The notes under the pieces were generated by a model that was not told where the DNA came from, did not search any database, and saw only the letters and a list, made by a program, of their open reading frames with translations. A DNA stretch of 64,000 nt, taken from Clostridium sp. C8-1-8. Lineage in GTDB: Bacteria > Bacillota > Clostridia > Clostridiales > Clostridiaceae. The position numbers and the translations under genes are program-made. This document shows, one piece after another, positions 8,349 through 17,172 of the stretch (positions are counted from its first letter, which is position 1; each line of letters opens with the position of its first letter). Location of the stretch: positions 124,001 through 188,000 of the forward strand of contig NZ_JAABNO010000005.1 in assembly GCF_009928445.1 (NCBI RefSeq), read 5' to 3'.

Positions 8349-8711
8349 TTATTGATATGGTGTAGCAAAGTCCCCAAGTCTGCTTGTATCGCCAGGGAAT
8401 AAGTCTAAACTAGCAATTTGAACTGCAGTTCTAGAAGACTCTTGATCCATTTGAAACTGCTTTTCCAAATCTACTGGATGAAACCATCCTTTACGTATCA
8501 TCATGGTTGTTATTTCTTCATGTATATTTATAGCATCATTTAACTGTTTAGTTAATTTTGCTCTTACTTCAGGTGTTGCTGCCTCAGTTAAAGCTACAGC
8601 ATAATTTCTTACTCCATTTTTAGCATTAAGTAAAAAAGCTAAAGCCATAGTTTCATCTACTAGTTTAGGCATTCCTTCAGAATTTCTTATTTCTAAATAA
8701 TCATTTATCAT
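8349..8711 (-). CDS. CotF-family spore coat protein (YraF-like)
   Basis: This 120-residue coat F domain protein has LAFLLNAKNGVRNYAVAL, TEAATPEVRAKL and HEEITTMMIRKGWF. Compared with the 98-residue copy at 6507-6803 it has an N-terminal extension and a longer tail ending near LDLFPGDTSRL. It starts 14 bp after the small gene upstream, with GGAGG before the ATG, and ends 15 bp before adhB, so the genes are tightly coupled. Its role in the spore coat is inferred from the family. Confidence 0.85.
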   Translation of the reverse strand: MINDYLEIRNSEGMPKLVDETMALAFLLNAKNGVRNYAVALTEAATPEVRAKLTKQLNDAINIHEEITTMMIRKGWFHPVDLEKQFQMDQESSRTAVQIASLDLFPGDTSRLGDFATPYQ

Positions 8712-8724
8712 TAGCTTAAACCTC

Positions 8725-8934
8725 CTATCTCAATTTTGGTGCCTTTCCTAATAGTGCTTGTAAATCATTTATAGCTGTAATTGATTGTCTTACGTCTTTT
8801 TCAAATAGAGTTTTCAATTCTTGATCAAAGACTACGCCTTCCATCATTTTTGAGGAGGTCATGCATATAGTCTTAAAATTCAATAACTCATGAATTTGCA
8901 TTGTTTCTGCAGGTGCTAGATAATTTTGTTCCAA
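8725..8934 (-). CDS. Small spore-coat-associated protein (YraG-like), TTG start
   Basis: The frame is open further upstream to 9003, but the best start is the TTG at 8934. It has GGGAGGT seven bases before it, and the resulting 69-residue protein (MEQNYLAPAETMQIHELLNF...) aligns end to end with the homologue at 6927-7166. The extra 23 upstream codons have no ribosome binding site. It is the first gene of the five-gene cluster with CotF-like, adhB, small protein and CotF-like genes. Its molecular function is unknown. Confidence 0.72.
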   Translation of the reverse strand: MEQNYLAPAETMQIHELLNFKTICMTSSKMMEGVVFDQELKTLFEKDVRQSITAINDLQALLGKAPKLR

Positions 8935-9503
8935 AAAATTCACCTCCCATATTCTTATGTACCACTTCATATTAAAACTTATATTTTCAAATTCTCTTCT
9001 CAAAAACCAGAGGAGTTTTGAAAATATATATCGGACTGAGGCGGTACAGCTTTAGTAAACAAGTTTATTATTCCACTAAGAATATCTGTTATACTAAAAG
9101 CTTTTACTGTACAGGAATATATAATTTTGATGCTGTTAAAGTATTTGGTTGAACAGAACAATAATTTTTACTATAGAAAGGCACTAATGTAAGCAAAGTC
9201 TCATAGCAGCTAAAAGAAATGAGTAATATAAGGCATAGCTATTTTTAGCTCACGGGACATTGAGATTTTCAAAGTTGAATTGAAGATAATCATTCTAATC
9301 ATGATATTTCCGTTAATGTCTACTTATGTTAATATATAGATATTGCATAAAAATATATAAGTTAATTTTTAATGCTTTTTCTAATGTTCCTATGGTTTCA
9401 GTGAGTTAATAAAAAAAGCTATAACTTTATTGAGGTTAAGTTCAATGCTAGTTAAATATAAAAATAAATAAAGTAATACATATTTTTAGGAGGTCAAATT
9501 ATT
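8935..9503. other. Intergenic region between divergent transcription units
   Basis: This 570-bp AT-rich stretch must carry the promoter of the spore-coat cluster (minus strand) and of the zincin gene (plus strand). I looked for sigma-G and sigma-K type elements upstream of 8934 and found none good enough to call. No RNA gene, repeat or credible small frame was recognised. Confidence 0.45.
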
Positions 9504-9983
9504 ATGGTTTATGATGAAAAAGATTTAAGAAGATTTTTAGCAAAATGGCAAGATATTTTACGATTAAGAGACTGGGATATAAGATATGTACTTGTTAATA
9601 AAGACTGGAGAAAATCTGGTGACATAAAGATTGATGCTGAGGATAAGAAGGCTGTGCTTTTAATTAATAACTTTAACTCTAGATGGGCTAATCTTGAAGA
9701 ACTTATAATCCATGAGCTTATACATGTGAAGCTTTATGGTATGGATCAACTTATTGAAGGCCTGATCTACCAGGTTTTCGGCAAAAATGAAGAGGATAAA
9801 AAGTTAGACTTTGCCTATGATAAATTTATGAGACTTTTAGAAACAACAACAGAAGACCTTGCAAAGAGCTTTGTTTCTGTTGGAGGAGAGGAGAAAGAGT
9901 TATCCTTTGGAAAATTAAAAAGGCAAATAAATAAGGAAATTGGTGAAGATTACGAAATTAGTAAGTTACAGGAGCAATTATAG
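9504..9983 (+). CDS. Small SprT/zincin-like metallopeptidase-fold protein
   Basis: This 159-residue protein has the zinc signature HELIH at residues 70-74 in a helix preceded by NLEELII, as in small SprT-like and phage-encoded zincins. The region before it (WDIRYVLVNKDW...AVLLINNF) fits the beta-strands of a minimal zincin fold. No signal peptide is present, so it is cytoplasmic. TTTAGGAGG lies about 11 nt before the ATG. The C-terminal 60 residues are charged and helical. It stands alone, with a P-type ATPase gene following after 113 bp. The substrate is unknown and peptidase activity is not proven by the motif alone. Confidence 0.72.
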   Translation: MVYDEKDLRRFLAKWQDILRLRDWDIRYVLVNKDWRKSGDIKIDAEDKKAVLLINNFNSRWANLEELIIHELIHVKLYGMDQLIEGLIYQVFGKNEEDKKLDFAYDKFMRLLETTTEDLAKSFVSVGGEEKELSFGKLKRQINKEIGEDYEISKLQEQL

Positions 9984-10096
9984 AAAATAACTCAGTAATA
10001 CCGGTTATCAATTGAAACTAACTATAGCTGAGAAAATATGCACAAAATGTGGCATATGTCATAGAATACAATATATTAATTGATAATGAGGTAACT

Positions 10097-12577
10097 ATGG
10101 CACAATATATTAAAGGTTTGAGTACAGAAGAAGTAATTAAGTATAAAGAAAGGTATGGAACAAATGAGCTTTTTAAAAAGACAAAGTCAACATTTGTATC
10201 AAAAATTATTGAAGTCTTTAGTGAACCAATGTTATTACTGCTTTTGTGCGCAACGGTAATCTACTTTATCATAGGGCAATTTAGAGAAGGCATTGTTATG
10301 CTTGTTTTCGTTTCTTTTGTCTCAGCAATCTCTTTTATACAACAGTGGAAGACTGATAAAACAATGAATGAATTGAAAAATCTTGTATGTGCAAAGGTAT
10401 ATGTCTTTAGAGATGGTAAAAAGACTCTGATAAATAGTTCGGAGTTGGTTCCTAAAGATGTGATATATATATCATCTGGTGAGAGAATTCCAGCGGATTG
10501 TGAAGTTGTAGAGGCTTCTAATTTTTATGTGGATGAAGCTGTACTTACTGGAGAAGCAGAAGCTACTTATAAGCTTTGCAAGAAGGACCTAACTGAGGAC
10601 AAGGATTATTGGAAAAGGTACATGCTATATGCAGGCACACTAGCTGTATCAGGTACTTGCTTAGCTATAGTAAAGACAATAGGCGTGGATACTGAGTATG
10701 GAAAAATAGGAAAGTCCATATATGAAATAAAAGATGAACCTACCCCTCTTGAAAGAAAAGTTGGCAGCTTGGTGAAAAATCTAGCAAAGGTTGGAGCTTT
10801 ATTATGTTTTGTTGTAATAAGTCTTTCCTACTTTACTAGTGGAAATATTTTAAAGAGTATAATGGCTGGAATAACCTTAGCTATGGCTATTATTCCGGAA
10901 GAATTTCCGGTGGTCTTAACTGTATTCTTATCAATGGGAGCTTATAGGCTGGCAAAGAAGAATGTAATTATGCGTAAGATTTCAGCAGTTGAAACCTTAG
11001 GGGCTACTACGGTGCTTTGCGTTGATAAAACTGGTACTATCACTGAAAATAAGATGAAGATAAAAGAAGTGTATTCAAAAGATCTTGGCAGTATAGGATT
11101 AGAAAGAATTGATAAGAACCTAGCCCTCCTGAGTATTTTAGCTAGTGAAAGAGATTCAAGTGACTCACTTGAAAAAGCTATTTTAGATCAATATAGTAAC
11201 AAGTTTTCCTTAGTTGAACTTAATGCTTTGGAGTTATGTAAGAAGTTCGATTTCGACTCAAAAACAAAGACCATGGCAAATATTTATATAATGGACTCAG
11301 AGTATTACGTAGCTGCTAAAGGTTCTCCTGAAGCTATACTTGAGCTTACCAACCTAAGTGCTGAGGAAAAGCTTTCAATAAAGTTAGAGTTTGATAAAAT
11401 GGCCTCAAAAGGGCTTAGGGTTTTAGCTTTTGCAGAAGGCAATGACAATAGAATACTAGATAGTTTGGATCAATATAATTTAGATTTTATAGGACTAATA
11501 GGTTTCCAGGATTCACCTAAAGCTGGTGTGTTAGCTGCAGTTAAAGGCTGTAATGCCGCTGGAATAAGAGTTGTTATGATAACTGGAGATTACTATAAAA
11601 CAGCTATGGCAATAGGGCAAGAGATAGGTTTAAAGTTTTCTAAAAGATCTATTACTGGTGATGAAATAGAAAAAATGGATGATTACGAATTAAGAGAGGC
11701 AGTTAAAGAATGTGATGTATTTTCTAGAGTAATCCCTTCACATAAAATGAGAATAGTAAAAGCTCTGAAAGATAATGGGGAAATAGTTGCCATGACAGGA
11801 GATGGCGTTAATGATGCTCCTGCTTTAAAGGATGCCAATATAGGTATCGCCATGGGTAAAAGAGGAACAGAGGTTGCGAAAGAGGCATCGGATATGATAA
11901 TTTTAGATGATAGTTTTACTACTATAGTAGACACTGTTAGAGATGGTAGAAGAATTTTTACCAATATCAGAAAAGCCATGATATATATACTGATAATTCA
12001 TATTCCAATAGTTGCTCTAGCACTTTTTTCTCCTATGTTTAATCTTCCTCAAATCCTACTGCCTATGCATATAATGCTTTTAGAATTAATAATTGATCCA
12101 ACTTGTTCAATAATCTTTGAACTGGAGCCTGAAGAAGCTAATGTAATGAAGCAACCACCAAGATCTCCAAAAGAACCATTACTTACTGAAAAGATGGTTA
12201 AGATGACTTTATTACTGGGTACTACACTGTTTTTAGCGGCTTTTCTCCCATTTCATTATTTAGTAGATAACGGCTTTTCTGTATCATATGCTAGAAGCTT
12301 TTCTTTAGTAGTATTATTGATAGGAAATATGATTCTTGTATTAGTGAGTAGCTCAGGTTCAAAGCCTATAATCAAGGAGCTAATACAGAATAAAAATAAA
12401 ATAAGAACAATAGTAAACATTGTATCTATGGTTACTTTGCTTCTTGTAATATATAATTCGTTCCTACAAACACTGTTTCAAACCTCACCCCTAGAATTAC
12501 AAACGTTTACAATTGCTGTTATTGTAGGTATATTATCTACTGGGTGGTGGGAAGTTGTAAAGTATTTTAAGAAATAG
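10097..12577 (+). CDS. P-type cation-transporting ATPase (PMCA-like, PEEFP variant)
   Basis: This protein is predicted to pump a cation across the cytoplasmic membrane using ATP. The ATG at 10097 is chosen over a GTG 48 bp upstream because GAGGT precedes it and the N-terminus MAQYIKGLSTEEV fits the family. Visible motifs are TGEA in the actuator domain, DKTGT with phosphorylated Asp310, the hinge GDGVNDAPAL, and a C-terminal cation-ATPase domain with six membrane segments. The M4 ion-binding motif is PEEFP (from Pro267) instead of the PEGLP of calcium pumps, so calcium specificity is unproven. The actuator loop reads TGEA, not TGES, but keeps the catalytic Glu. It is probably monocistronic, with a 16-bp hairpin directly after the stop. 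Confidence 0.85.
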   Translation: MAQYIKGLSTEEVIKYKERYGTNELFKKTKSTFVSKIIEVFSEPMLLLLLCATVIYFIIGQFREGIVMLVFVSFVSAISFIQQWKTDKTMNELKNLVCAKVYVFRDGKKTLINSSELVPKDVIYISSGERIPADCEVVEASNFYVDEAVLTGEAEATYKLCKKDLTEDKDYWKRYMLYAGTLAVSGTCLAIVKTIGVDTEYGKIGKSIYEIKDEPTPLERKVGSLVKNLAKVGALLCFVVISLSYFTSGNILKSIMAGITLAMAIIPEEFPVVLTVFLSMGAYRLAKKNVIMRKISAVETLGATTVLCVDKTGTITENKMKIKEVYSKDLGSIGLERIDKNLALLSILASERDSSDSLEKAILDQYSNKFSLVELNALELCKKFDFDSKTKTMANIYIMDSEYYVAAKGSPEAILELTNLSAEEKLSIKLEFDKMASKGLRVLAFAEGNDNRILDSLDQYNLDFIGLIGFQDSPKAGVLAAVKGCNAAGIRVVMITGDYYKTAMAIGQEIGLKFSKRSITGDEIEKMDDYELREAVKECDVFSRVIPSHKMRIVKALKDNGEIVAMTGDGVNDAPALKDANIGIAMGKRGTEVAKEASDMIILDDSFTTIVDTVRDGRRIFTNIRKAMIYILIIHIPIVALALFSPMFNLPQILLPMHIMLLELIIDPTCSIIFELEPEEANVMKQPPRSPKEPLLTEKMVKMTLLLGTTLFLAAFLPFHYLVDNGFSVSYARSFSLVVLLIGNMILVLVSSSGSKPIIKELIQNKNKIRTIVNIVSMVTLLLVIYNSFLQTLFQTSPLELQTFTIAVIVGILSTGWWEVVKYFKK

Positions 12578-12579
12578 AA

Positions 12580-12630
12580 TCTATACATTGCTGGTTACAG
12601 TAAGTTTAAGAATTACCAGCAATGTATAGA
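12580..12630 (+). terminator. 16-bp perfect hairpin after the P-type ATPase gene
   Basis: TCTATACATTGCTGGT (12580-12595) pairs perfectly with its complement at 12615-12630 around a 19-nt loop, starting three bases after the stop codon. The tail is only TAAAAG, so it may be a weak terminator or a 3'-stabilising stem. Confidence 0.6.
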
Positions 12631-12969
12631 TAAAAGTATATTGACAATAATAAAAATTATTGATAAGTTAATAATAGTAATATAAATTATTTTTAAGAAA
12701 GGGCAAGGTATTTGCAGAAATGAGATTATAATTCGCTTTCAAGACTATAAATGAATAATTTCTAGAGCTTTAATTAGCTTTATTTGTTGTACATTTTTGT
12801 GAGCGGATAGTATTTTCTGACTATACTTGTCTTAATATTTTAAATCTTAATAAAGATGCGGTAATGGTGATTTGTAAAATATGTTTAATTATACTTACTA
12901 TGGACTTTTAATAAACAAGTCTTTTGCTGATGTATATTGTTGTAAGTAATACTAGTATAATTTTCAACT
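12631..12969. other. Intergenic stretch, no gene seen
   Basis: AT-rich sequence between the ATPase hairpin and the ABC-F promoter. A 15-codon frame at 12864-12911 (MVICKICLIILTMDF) has no convincing ribosome binding site and lies upstream of the called promoter. Nothing else was recognised. Confidence 0.4.
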
Positions 12970-12998
12970 TTTACACTATTACTGTGAATAGGTAATAT
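12970..12998 (+). promoter_or_regulatory. Promoter of the ABC-F gene
   Basis: TTTACA (12970-12975), a 17-bp spacer, then TAATAT (12993-12998). Transcription would start near 13005 and give a leader of about 130 nt before the ATG at 13138. Confidence 0.6.
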
Positions 12999-13028
12999 TT
13001 AATTATCATTTCATGCTAGGTTTAGATT

Positions 13029-13046
13029 TAACATTATATAATGTTA
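13029..13046. promoter_or_regulatory. 18-bp perfect palindrome in the ABC-F leader
   Basis: TAACATTATATAATGTTA is its own reverse complement. In RNA it would form a leader hairpin. It overlaps the first codons of a 15-codon frame at 13041-13088 (MLCNKFSKHQRLNNR) that ends about 17 nt before the terminator stem. That frame has no visible ribosome binding site, so a leader peptide is only a possibility. Confidence 0.4.
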
Positions 13047-13104
13047 TGCAATAAATTTAGTAAGCATCAAAGATTAAATAACAGGTAATATAACGAAAAT
13101 CTCT

Positions 13105-13137
13105 ATCTTCTCCAAAATAAAAGGAGGAGATTTTTTT
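13105..13137 (+). terminator. Terminator-like hairpin abutting the ABC-F start codon (candidate attenuator)
   Basis: ATCTTCTCC (13105-13113) pairs with GGAGGAGAT (13123-13131) with one G-U pair around an AAAATAAAA loop. A T run follows directly and the ATG starts at 13138. The GGAGG of the right arm is also the only ribosome binding site. The structure would therefore stop transcription and hide the start. Intrinsic ABC-F resistance genes such as vmlR and Listeria lmo0919 are controlled by antibiotic-induced read-through of leader terminators. Confidence 0.65.
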
Positions 13138-14778
13138 ATGTTATTAATTGAGTGTAATAAAGTAAAAAAGTATTATGGTGAACGACTAATATTAAATATA
13201 GATCGTTTCAAAGTGTATTCTGAAGACAGGATAGGTATAGTAGGAGTCAATGGTGTTGGTAAAACAACTTTAATTGATATAATAACTAAAAATATAAGAC
13301 CGGATGAAGGCAATATAAACATTTATGATAGCTACTCTTATATATCACAGTTAAGAGAAGCAGAGGATAATAGACTCAATGAGGAAATAGCTTCAAGGTT
13401 TAATATCAAAACTCAATATGAAAGAAGTATGAGTGGAGGAGAGAAGACCAGGTTTAAGCTTGCAAGTGCTTTAAGTCATGATCATGAATTAATAATTGCT
13501 GATGAACCTACAAGTAATTTAGATATTGAAGGAATAGATTTAATTGAGAAAAGACTTGAAGAATATAAAGGGGCACTTATAATAATATCCCATGATAGAA
13601 ACTTCTTAGATAAATTATGTAATAAGATTTATGAATTAGAAGATGGTAAACTAAAACAATATAACGGTAATTATAGTGCATATTTTGAGAAAAAACTTCA
13701 TGATAGAGAAAGAGCAGAATTTGAATATACAGAATACACCAAAGAAAAAAATAGACTTAAGCAGGCAATTGTAGATGCAAGTGAAAAGTCCTCAGGAATA
13801 AAAAGAACTCCTAGTAGAATGGGCAACTCAGAGGCAAGGCTCCATAAAATGGGGGGACAAAAGGCTAAAGCAGGTATTGATAGAGCTGTAAAAAACTTAA
13901 ATAAACGAATAAGTCACCTAGAGGTAAAAGAAAAGCCAATAGTTCAGGATAAGATTAAACTTGATATTTCAGGGGTTAATGAATTGCACAGTAAAATCAT
14001 CATTGAAGGTCACAATATAAGCAAAAGCTTCAAGGATAAGATAATATTCAACAATGCAGAATTTCAAATATATAAAGATTCTAAAGTAGCTATAATAGGG
14101 CCTAACGGCTGTGGTAAAAGTACTATTATAAAGATGATTATGGAAAGAGATAGCTATATACGTATTTCTAACAGTGCCAAGATAGGATATTTCAGTCAAG
14201 ATATGAATATACTTGATGAAGGTTTAACAATAAAGGAAAATGTGCTAAAGGAAAGTATTTACGATGAGACTTTTGCTAGGATACTGCTATCTAGGCTTTT
14301 ATTTAAAAAAGATGACATCTATAAAAAAGTTGGAATTTTAAGCGGCGGAGAAAGAGTTAAAGTATCACTAGCAAAAATATTACTTAGCGACTTTAATATG
14401 CTTATTTTAGATGAACCAACAAATTACATGGATATAGATTCCCTAGGTGTCATCGAAGAAGCACTAAGAAGCTATAATGGAACCTTACTTTTTGTGTCTC
14501 ACGACAGAAGATTTATTGAAGAAGTTGCTGATAAAATAATGATTATTGAAGATAAGCAGATAAATTTGTTCAATGGAGGATATGAAGAGTATATAATAAA
14601 AAAATCAAAAATAAATCCTTTAAAGGAAACAAACAAAGAAGAGCAGTTAATGCTGCTTCAGAATAGACTTTCGGAGATCCTAGGAAGACTATCTATGCCA
14701 TCGAAGAAGGATGATGTAGCAGCATTGGATCGAGAGTATTACGAGCTGCTTGAAAAGATAAAAAAACTTAAACTGTAG
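13138..14778 (+). CDS. ABC-F ribosome-protection ATPase (VmlR/CplR-like)
   Basis: This 546-residue protein has two ABC domains and no membrane segments. Domain 1 has Walker A GVNGVGKTT (36-44), signature MSGGEKT and Walker B ADEPTSNLD. Domain 2 has GPNGCGKST, signature LSGGERV and LDEPTNYMD. The linker contains the block RMGNSEARLHKMGGQKAKAG, typical of antibiotic-resistance ABC-F factors such as VmlR, Vga and clostridial CplR. A helical C-terminal tail ends the protein. Such proteins bind the ribosomal E site and displace lincosamides, pleuromutilins or streptogramin A. The long leader with a terminator against the start codon supports drug-induced expression. The precise subclass and drug range are inferred. 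Confidence 0.87.
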   Translation: MLLIECNKVKKYYGERLILNIDRFKVYSEDRIGIVGVNGVGKTTLIDIITKNIRPDEGNINIYDSYSYISQLREAEDNRLNEEIASRFNIKTQYERSMSGGEKTRFKLASALSHDHELIIADEPTSNLDIEGIDLIEKRLEEYKGALIIISHDRNFLDKLCNKIYELEDGKLKQYNGNYSAYFEKKLHDRERAEFEYTEYTKEKNRLKQAIVDASEKSSGIKRTPSRMGNSEARLHKMGGQKAKAGIDRAVKNLNKRISHLEVKEKPIVQDKIKLDISGVNELHSKIIIEGHNISKSFKDKIIFNNAEFQIYKDSKVAIIGPNGCGKSTIIKMIMERDSYIRISNSAKIGYFSQDMNILDEGLTIKENVLKESIYDETFARILLSRLLFKKDDIYKKVGILSGGERVKVSLAKILLSDFNMLILDEPTNYMDIDSLGVIEEALRSYNGTLLFVSHDRRFIEEVADKIMIIEDKQINLFNGGYEEYIIKKSKINPLKETNKEEQLMLLQNRLSEILGRLSMPSKKDDVAALDREYYELLEKIKKLKL

Positions 14779-14954
14779 TAAAGTTTAACCTCTTTAATAT
14801 TATAGCAATTAGAGTACTTCTATTGTAACTATAACTTTAAGTGGTCTGGTTAAATAACTTATTAGACATTAATTATATTTTTCTTTAGGTTGGGAATAAT
14901 TAAGGTAATGTTATTAAAGGATAATGATAACTTAAATACTAATAAGGTGATAAT

Positions 14955-15143
14955 ATGAAGCTGAGACCACTACAAATAACTATTTTATCAGTACAAAGTT
15001 TAGCATTGATTTTGAACCTATATGCAATCTTTATAAAGAAAGTAAAAGACTATAATGGGCACATAGTAGGAGCTTTTCTAATTTGTGTAATAATGGTTCT
15101 AAGCCTAAAGTCCTGGTCACTTTCAGAAAAAAATAAAGCTTGA
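14955..15143 (+). CDS. Small two-helix membrane protein
   Basis: I do not recognise this 62-residue protein. It has two predicted membrane helices (about 8-28 and 37-54) joined by a short basic loop KKVKDYNGH, and a charged tail SEKNKA. AAGGTGA lies before the ATG. It stands alone between the ABC-F gene and a 13-bp hairpin. Coding status rests on the start signal and hydrophobic pattern. Confidence 0.55.
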   Translation: MKLRPLQITILSVQSLALILNLYAIFIKKVKDYNGHIVGAFLICVIMVLSLKSWSLSEKNKA

Positions 15144-15227
15144 TAGCAGTTATATTTTTTCAGCGATAATGAATACTCCTGTTTTAATAGAAGCTATGTT
15201 AAAGATATTGCTATTAATACTATATTC

Positions 15228-15257
15228 TTGATGGGACATCTTATGATGTCCCATCAA
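15228..15257. terminator. Hairpin between convergent genes
   Basis: TTGATGGGACATC pairs perfectly with GATGTCCCATCAA around a TTAT loop. Flanks are AT-rich without a clean T run. It sits between the small membrane protein gene and the convergent lipoprotein gene and may end both. Confidence 0.65.
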
Positions 15258-15300
15258 ATAATGTTATTAAAACCACTAATATATTTACAACTTTAAGCAG

Positions 15301-15729
15301 CTAATTTTTATCATAGTAGTTTTTTAGCTCATCAACAATATTTTTATCTATATGGCACCATGTAGACTTGTTGTCTATTGTATAAATCATATTAGAGGAT
15401 AAATAACTGGCAGAGAACTTCTTTCCGTTACTATAGGTTATCATAATACCATAGCCAACTCCATCCTGTGGCTCTACATTTGACTTTTTAATCTTTACAC
15501 TATTAATTAGGTCAATTATATTGTCTCTACCAGACTTATCTTTTATTTCCTTTTCTTCTGATTGTATATTGTGTATTTTAAAACTGCTTATATTGCTTTT
15601 TTCAATAAAATCTGCTTTTCTTTGTGTTTGTTCTTTACTTTTTACATCGCACCCATAACACACTGTTATTAGAATAACCATAAGCATAAAAATCAATATA
15701 TTTTTTTTACACATTTTTATACAAAACAT
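15301..15729 (-). CDS. Putative lipoprotein of unknown function
   Basis: This 142-residue protein has a short basic N-terminus, a hydrophobic stretch (about 10-25) and a Cys in CYGCD that could be the lipid-attachment site, although the lipobox is not ideal. The mature part is Lys/Glu rich. The segment GVGYGIMITYSNGKKFSASYL suggests a small beta-domain. AAGGAG directly abuts the first ATG. The second ATG (15714) is about 15 nt from it, so the start is uncertain by five codons. I cannot name a family. Confidence 0.65.
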   Translation of the reverse strand: MFCIKMCKKNILIFMLMVILITVCYGCDVKSKEQTQRKADFIEKSNISSFKIHNIQSEEKEIKDKSGRDNIIDLINSVKIKKSNVEPQDGVGYGIMITYSNGKKFSASYLSSNMIYTIDNKSTWCHIDKNIVDELKNYYDKN

Positions 15730-15938
15730 CTCCTTAAAACAATATACATTATTACATTATAGTATTATGTTTCTGCCACTCTCAATTTCCTTAATCGTCT
15801 ATATGTTCCCGTATCCTTAAGTATTGTGGTACATTTTAGTTTGCAAGTTTTATTAAATTATACAGCAAGTGGTCAATACTAGCTATAATTATCATTGTTA
15901 ATCATTACTTTAGTAATATGTGGATTATGACAATAAAA

Positions 15939-15947
15939 TGGTATAAT
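15939..15947 (+). promoter_or_regulatory. Extended -10 promoter of the two-component operon
   Basis: TGG-TATAAT (15939-15947) is a good extended -10. No clear -35 is present, as is common for extended -10 promoters. It lies about 35 bp before the kinase start. Confidence 0.55.
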
Positions 15948-15980
15948 AGAGTTAATTTATAAAGTTGTGAAGGTATGCAT

Positions 15981-17156
15981 ATGAAAAATTACTCATCGTC
16001 AAAGGGTAGATTATTGTTTTGTAGGATAATGGAGCTTGTAGCATTTAATACAATTCTAAATTATATTTTAAAAAGAAGTAATCTGAAAAATATAGAAACT
16101 TCATTTTTTCTTTTTCTAGCTATCATTTTAATAGTGAACAATATTGTGAGGTACAAGTACTTAAAGGATTATAAAAGCAAGACATATTATCTTTCTTATA
16201 ATATAAGTGTAGCAATTATAGGTTATCTTAATTTCTCTATGAGAGGTACAGGTACGGATATTTATTTTATTCTTATGCTTATTGAGGTACTTATAGCTAA
16301 TAGAGAAACAAGAGCAATACTAGTTGCCTTCCATTTTACAGTCTATTTAATATCAAATCTATCAAAAATAGGCTTTACTGATACAAAAGTCTTTATAGCC
16401 AGTTTGATAAATATAGCGATGAACTATTGCTCCTTCTTTCTAATAATCTTTCTTTTTAGAACAGTGGTAAAAGAGAAGAATAAAGTGTTAGATCTTAATC
16501 AAGAGCTTCTAGCTAAGAATTTAACTTTAAATGAATACTCAGAAATAATTAAACAGCTAACTCTTGAGCAAGAACGAACTAGAATAGCGCAAGAGCTTCA
16601 TGATTCAATAGGACACTCACTTATAGCTTTAAAGATGAATATAGAGTATGCAGAAAATATATTAGACAAAGACCCTGAAAAGGCAAAGATAGCAATAAGT
16701 AAAGCTAAGAATGTTTCTAAGGACTCTATGAATTCATTGAGGGAAGTAGTTTCTATATTAAGAAAAGACAATTACATAGATAAATTAAGAAGTTCTATAA
16801 ATGAAATATTTAATAATTTTAAGGATAGTAATAGCATAGAATTTACTTTGCAAATGGATGAACAGGTGGAGAAGGCCACCCCTGATATGAAAAATTGTAT
16901 ATATAAAACTATTAGAGAAGCGGTTACTAATGGCATTAAGCATGGAAATGCAACTAATTTTATTATAGAGATAAGTAACGAAGACAATAATATTAGTTTG
17001 CTTATAAAAAATAATGGGTTACCTTGCAGTAATATAATAAAATCAACTGGGCTAAAGGGAATAGAGAATAGAATAAAAGCGCTTGGTGGTAATGTTAGTT
17101 TTATATCTGGTGAATTAAAGGATTTTAGTATAAGAGCTAATATTCCTAACGTATAA
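15981..17156 (+). CDS. NarL-type sensor histidine kinase (HisKA_3)
   Basis: The start at 15981 is preferred over the ATG six bases upstream because GAAGGT then lies at a proper distance. The N-terminal half has five to six membrane segments with short loops and no extracellular domain, as in LiaS/DesK-like kinases that sense within the membrane. A HisKA_3 dimerisation domain follows, with the phosphorylated His207 in QELHDSIGH. The HATPase domain has REAVTNGIKHG and GLKGIENRIKALGG. The cognate regulator follows after 16 bp. No obvious target operon sits next door, so the signal is unknown. Confidence 0.88.
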   Translation: MKNYSSSKGRLLFCRIMELVAFNTILNYILKRSNLKNIETSFFLFLAIILIVNNIVRYKYLKDYKSKTYYLSYNISVAIIGYLNFSMRGTGTDIYFILMLIEVLIANRETRAILVAFHFTVYLISNLSKIGFTDTKVFIASLINIAMNYCSFFLIIFLFRTVVKEKNKVLDLNQELLAKNLTLNEYSEIIKQLTLEQERTRIAQELHDSIGHSLIALKMNIEYAENILDKDPEKAKIAISKAKNVSKDSMNSLREVVSILRKDNYIDKLRSSINEIFNNFKDSNSIEFTLQMDEQVEKATPDMKNCIYKTIREAVTNGIKHGNATNFIIEISNEDNNISLLIKNNGLPCSNIIKSTGLKGIENRIKALGGNVSFISGELKDFSIRANIPNV

Positions 17157-17172
17157 TCAACTGGAGGATAGT

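Noticed and set aside
8935..9003. Longer N-terminus for the YraG-like protein
   Set aside because: The extra codons lack a ribosome binding site and have no counterpart in the paralogue. The TTG at 8934 has GGGAGGT.
8935..9060. Sigma-G or sigma-K promoter for the spore-coat cluster
   Set aside because: CATA-like elements occur but either sit too close to the ribosome binding site or lack a matching -35.
10049..10096. GTG start giving a 16-residue longer P-type ATPase
   Set aside because: No ribosome binding site before it. The ATG at 10097 has GAGGT and fits the family N-terminus.
11683..11979. Minus-strand open frame inside the ATPase gene, and similar antisense frames elsewhere
   Set aside because: These mirror the codon pattern of the real gene on the other strand and have no start signals or family features.
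12864..12911. 15-codon leader peptide for the ABC-F gene
   Set aside because: It lies upstream of the best promoter and lacks a ribosome binding site.
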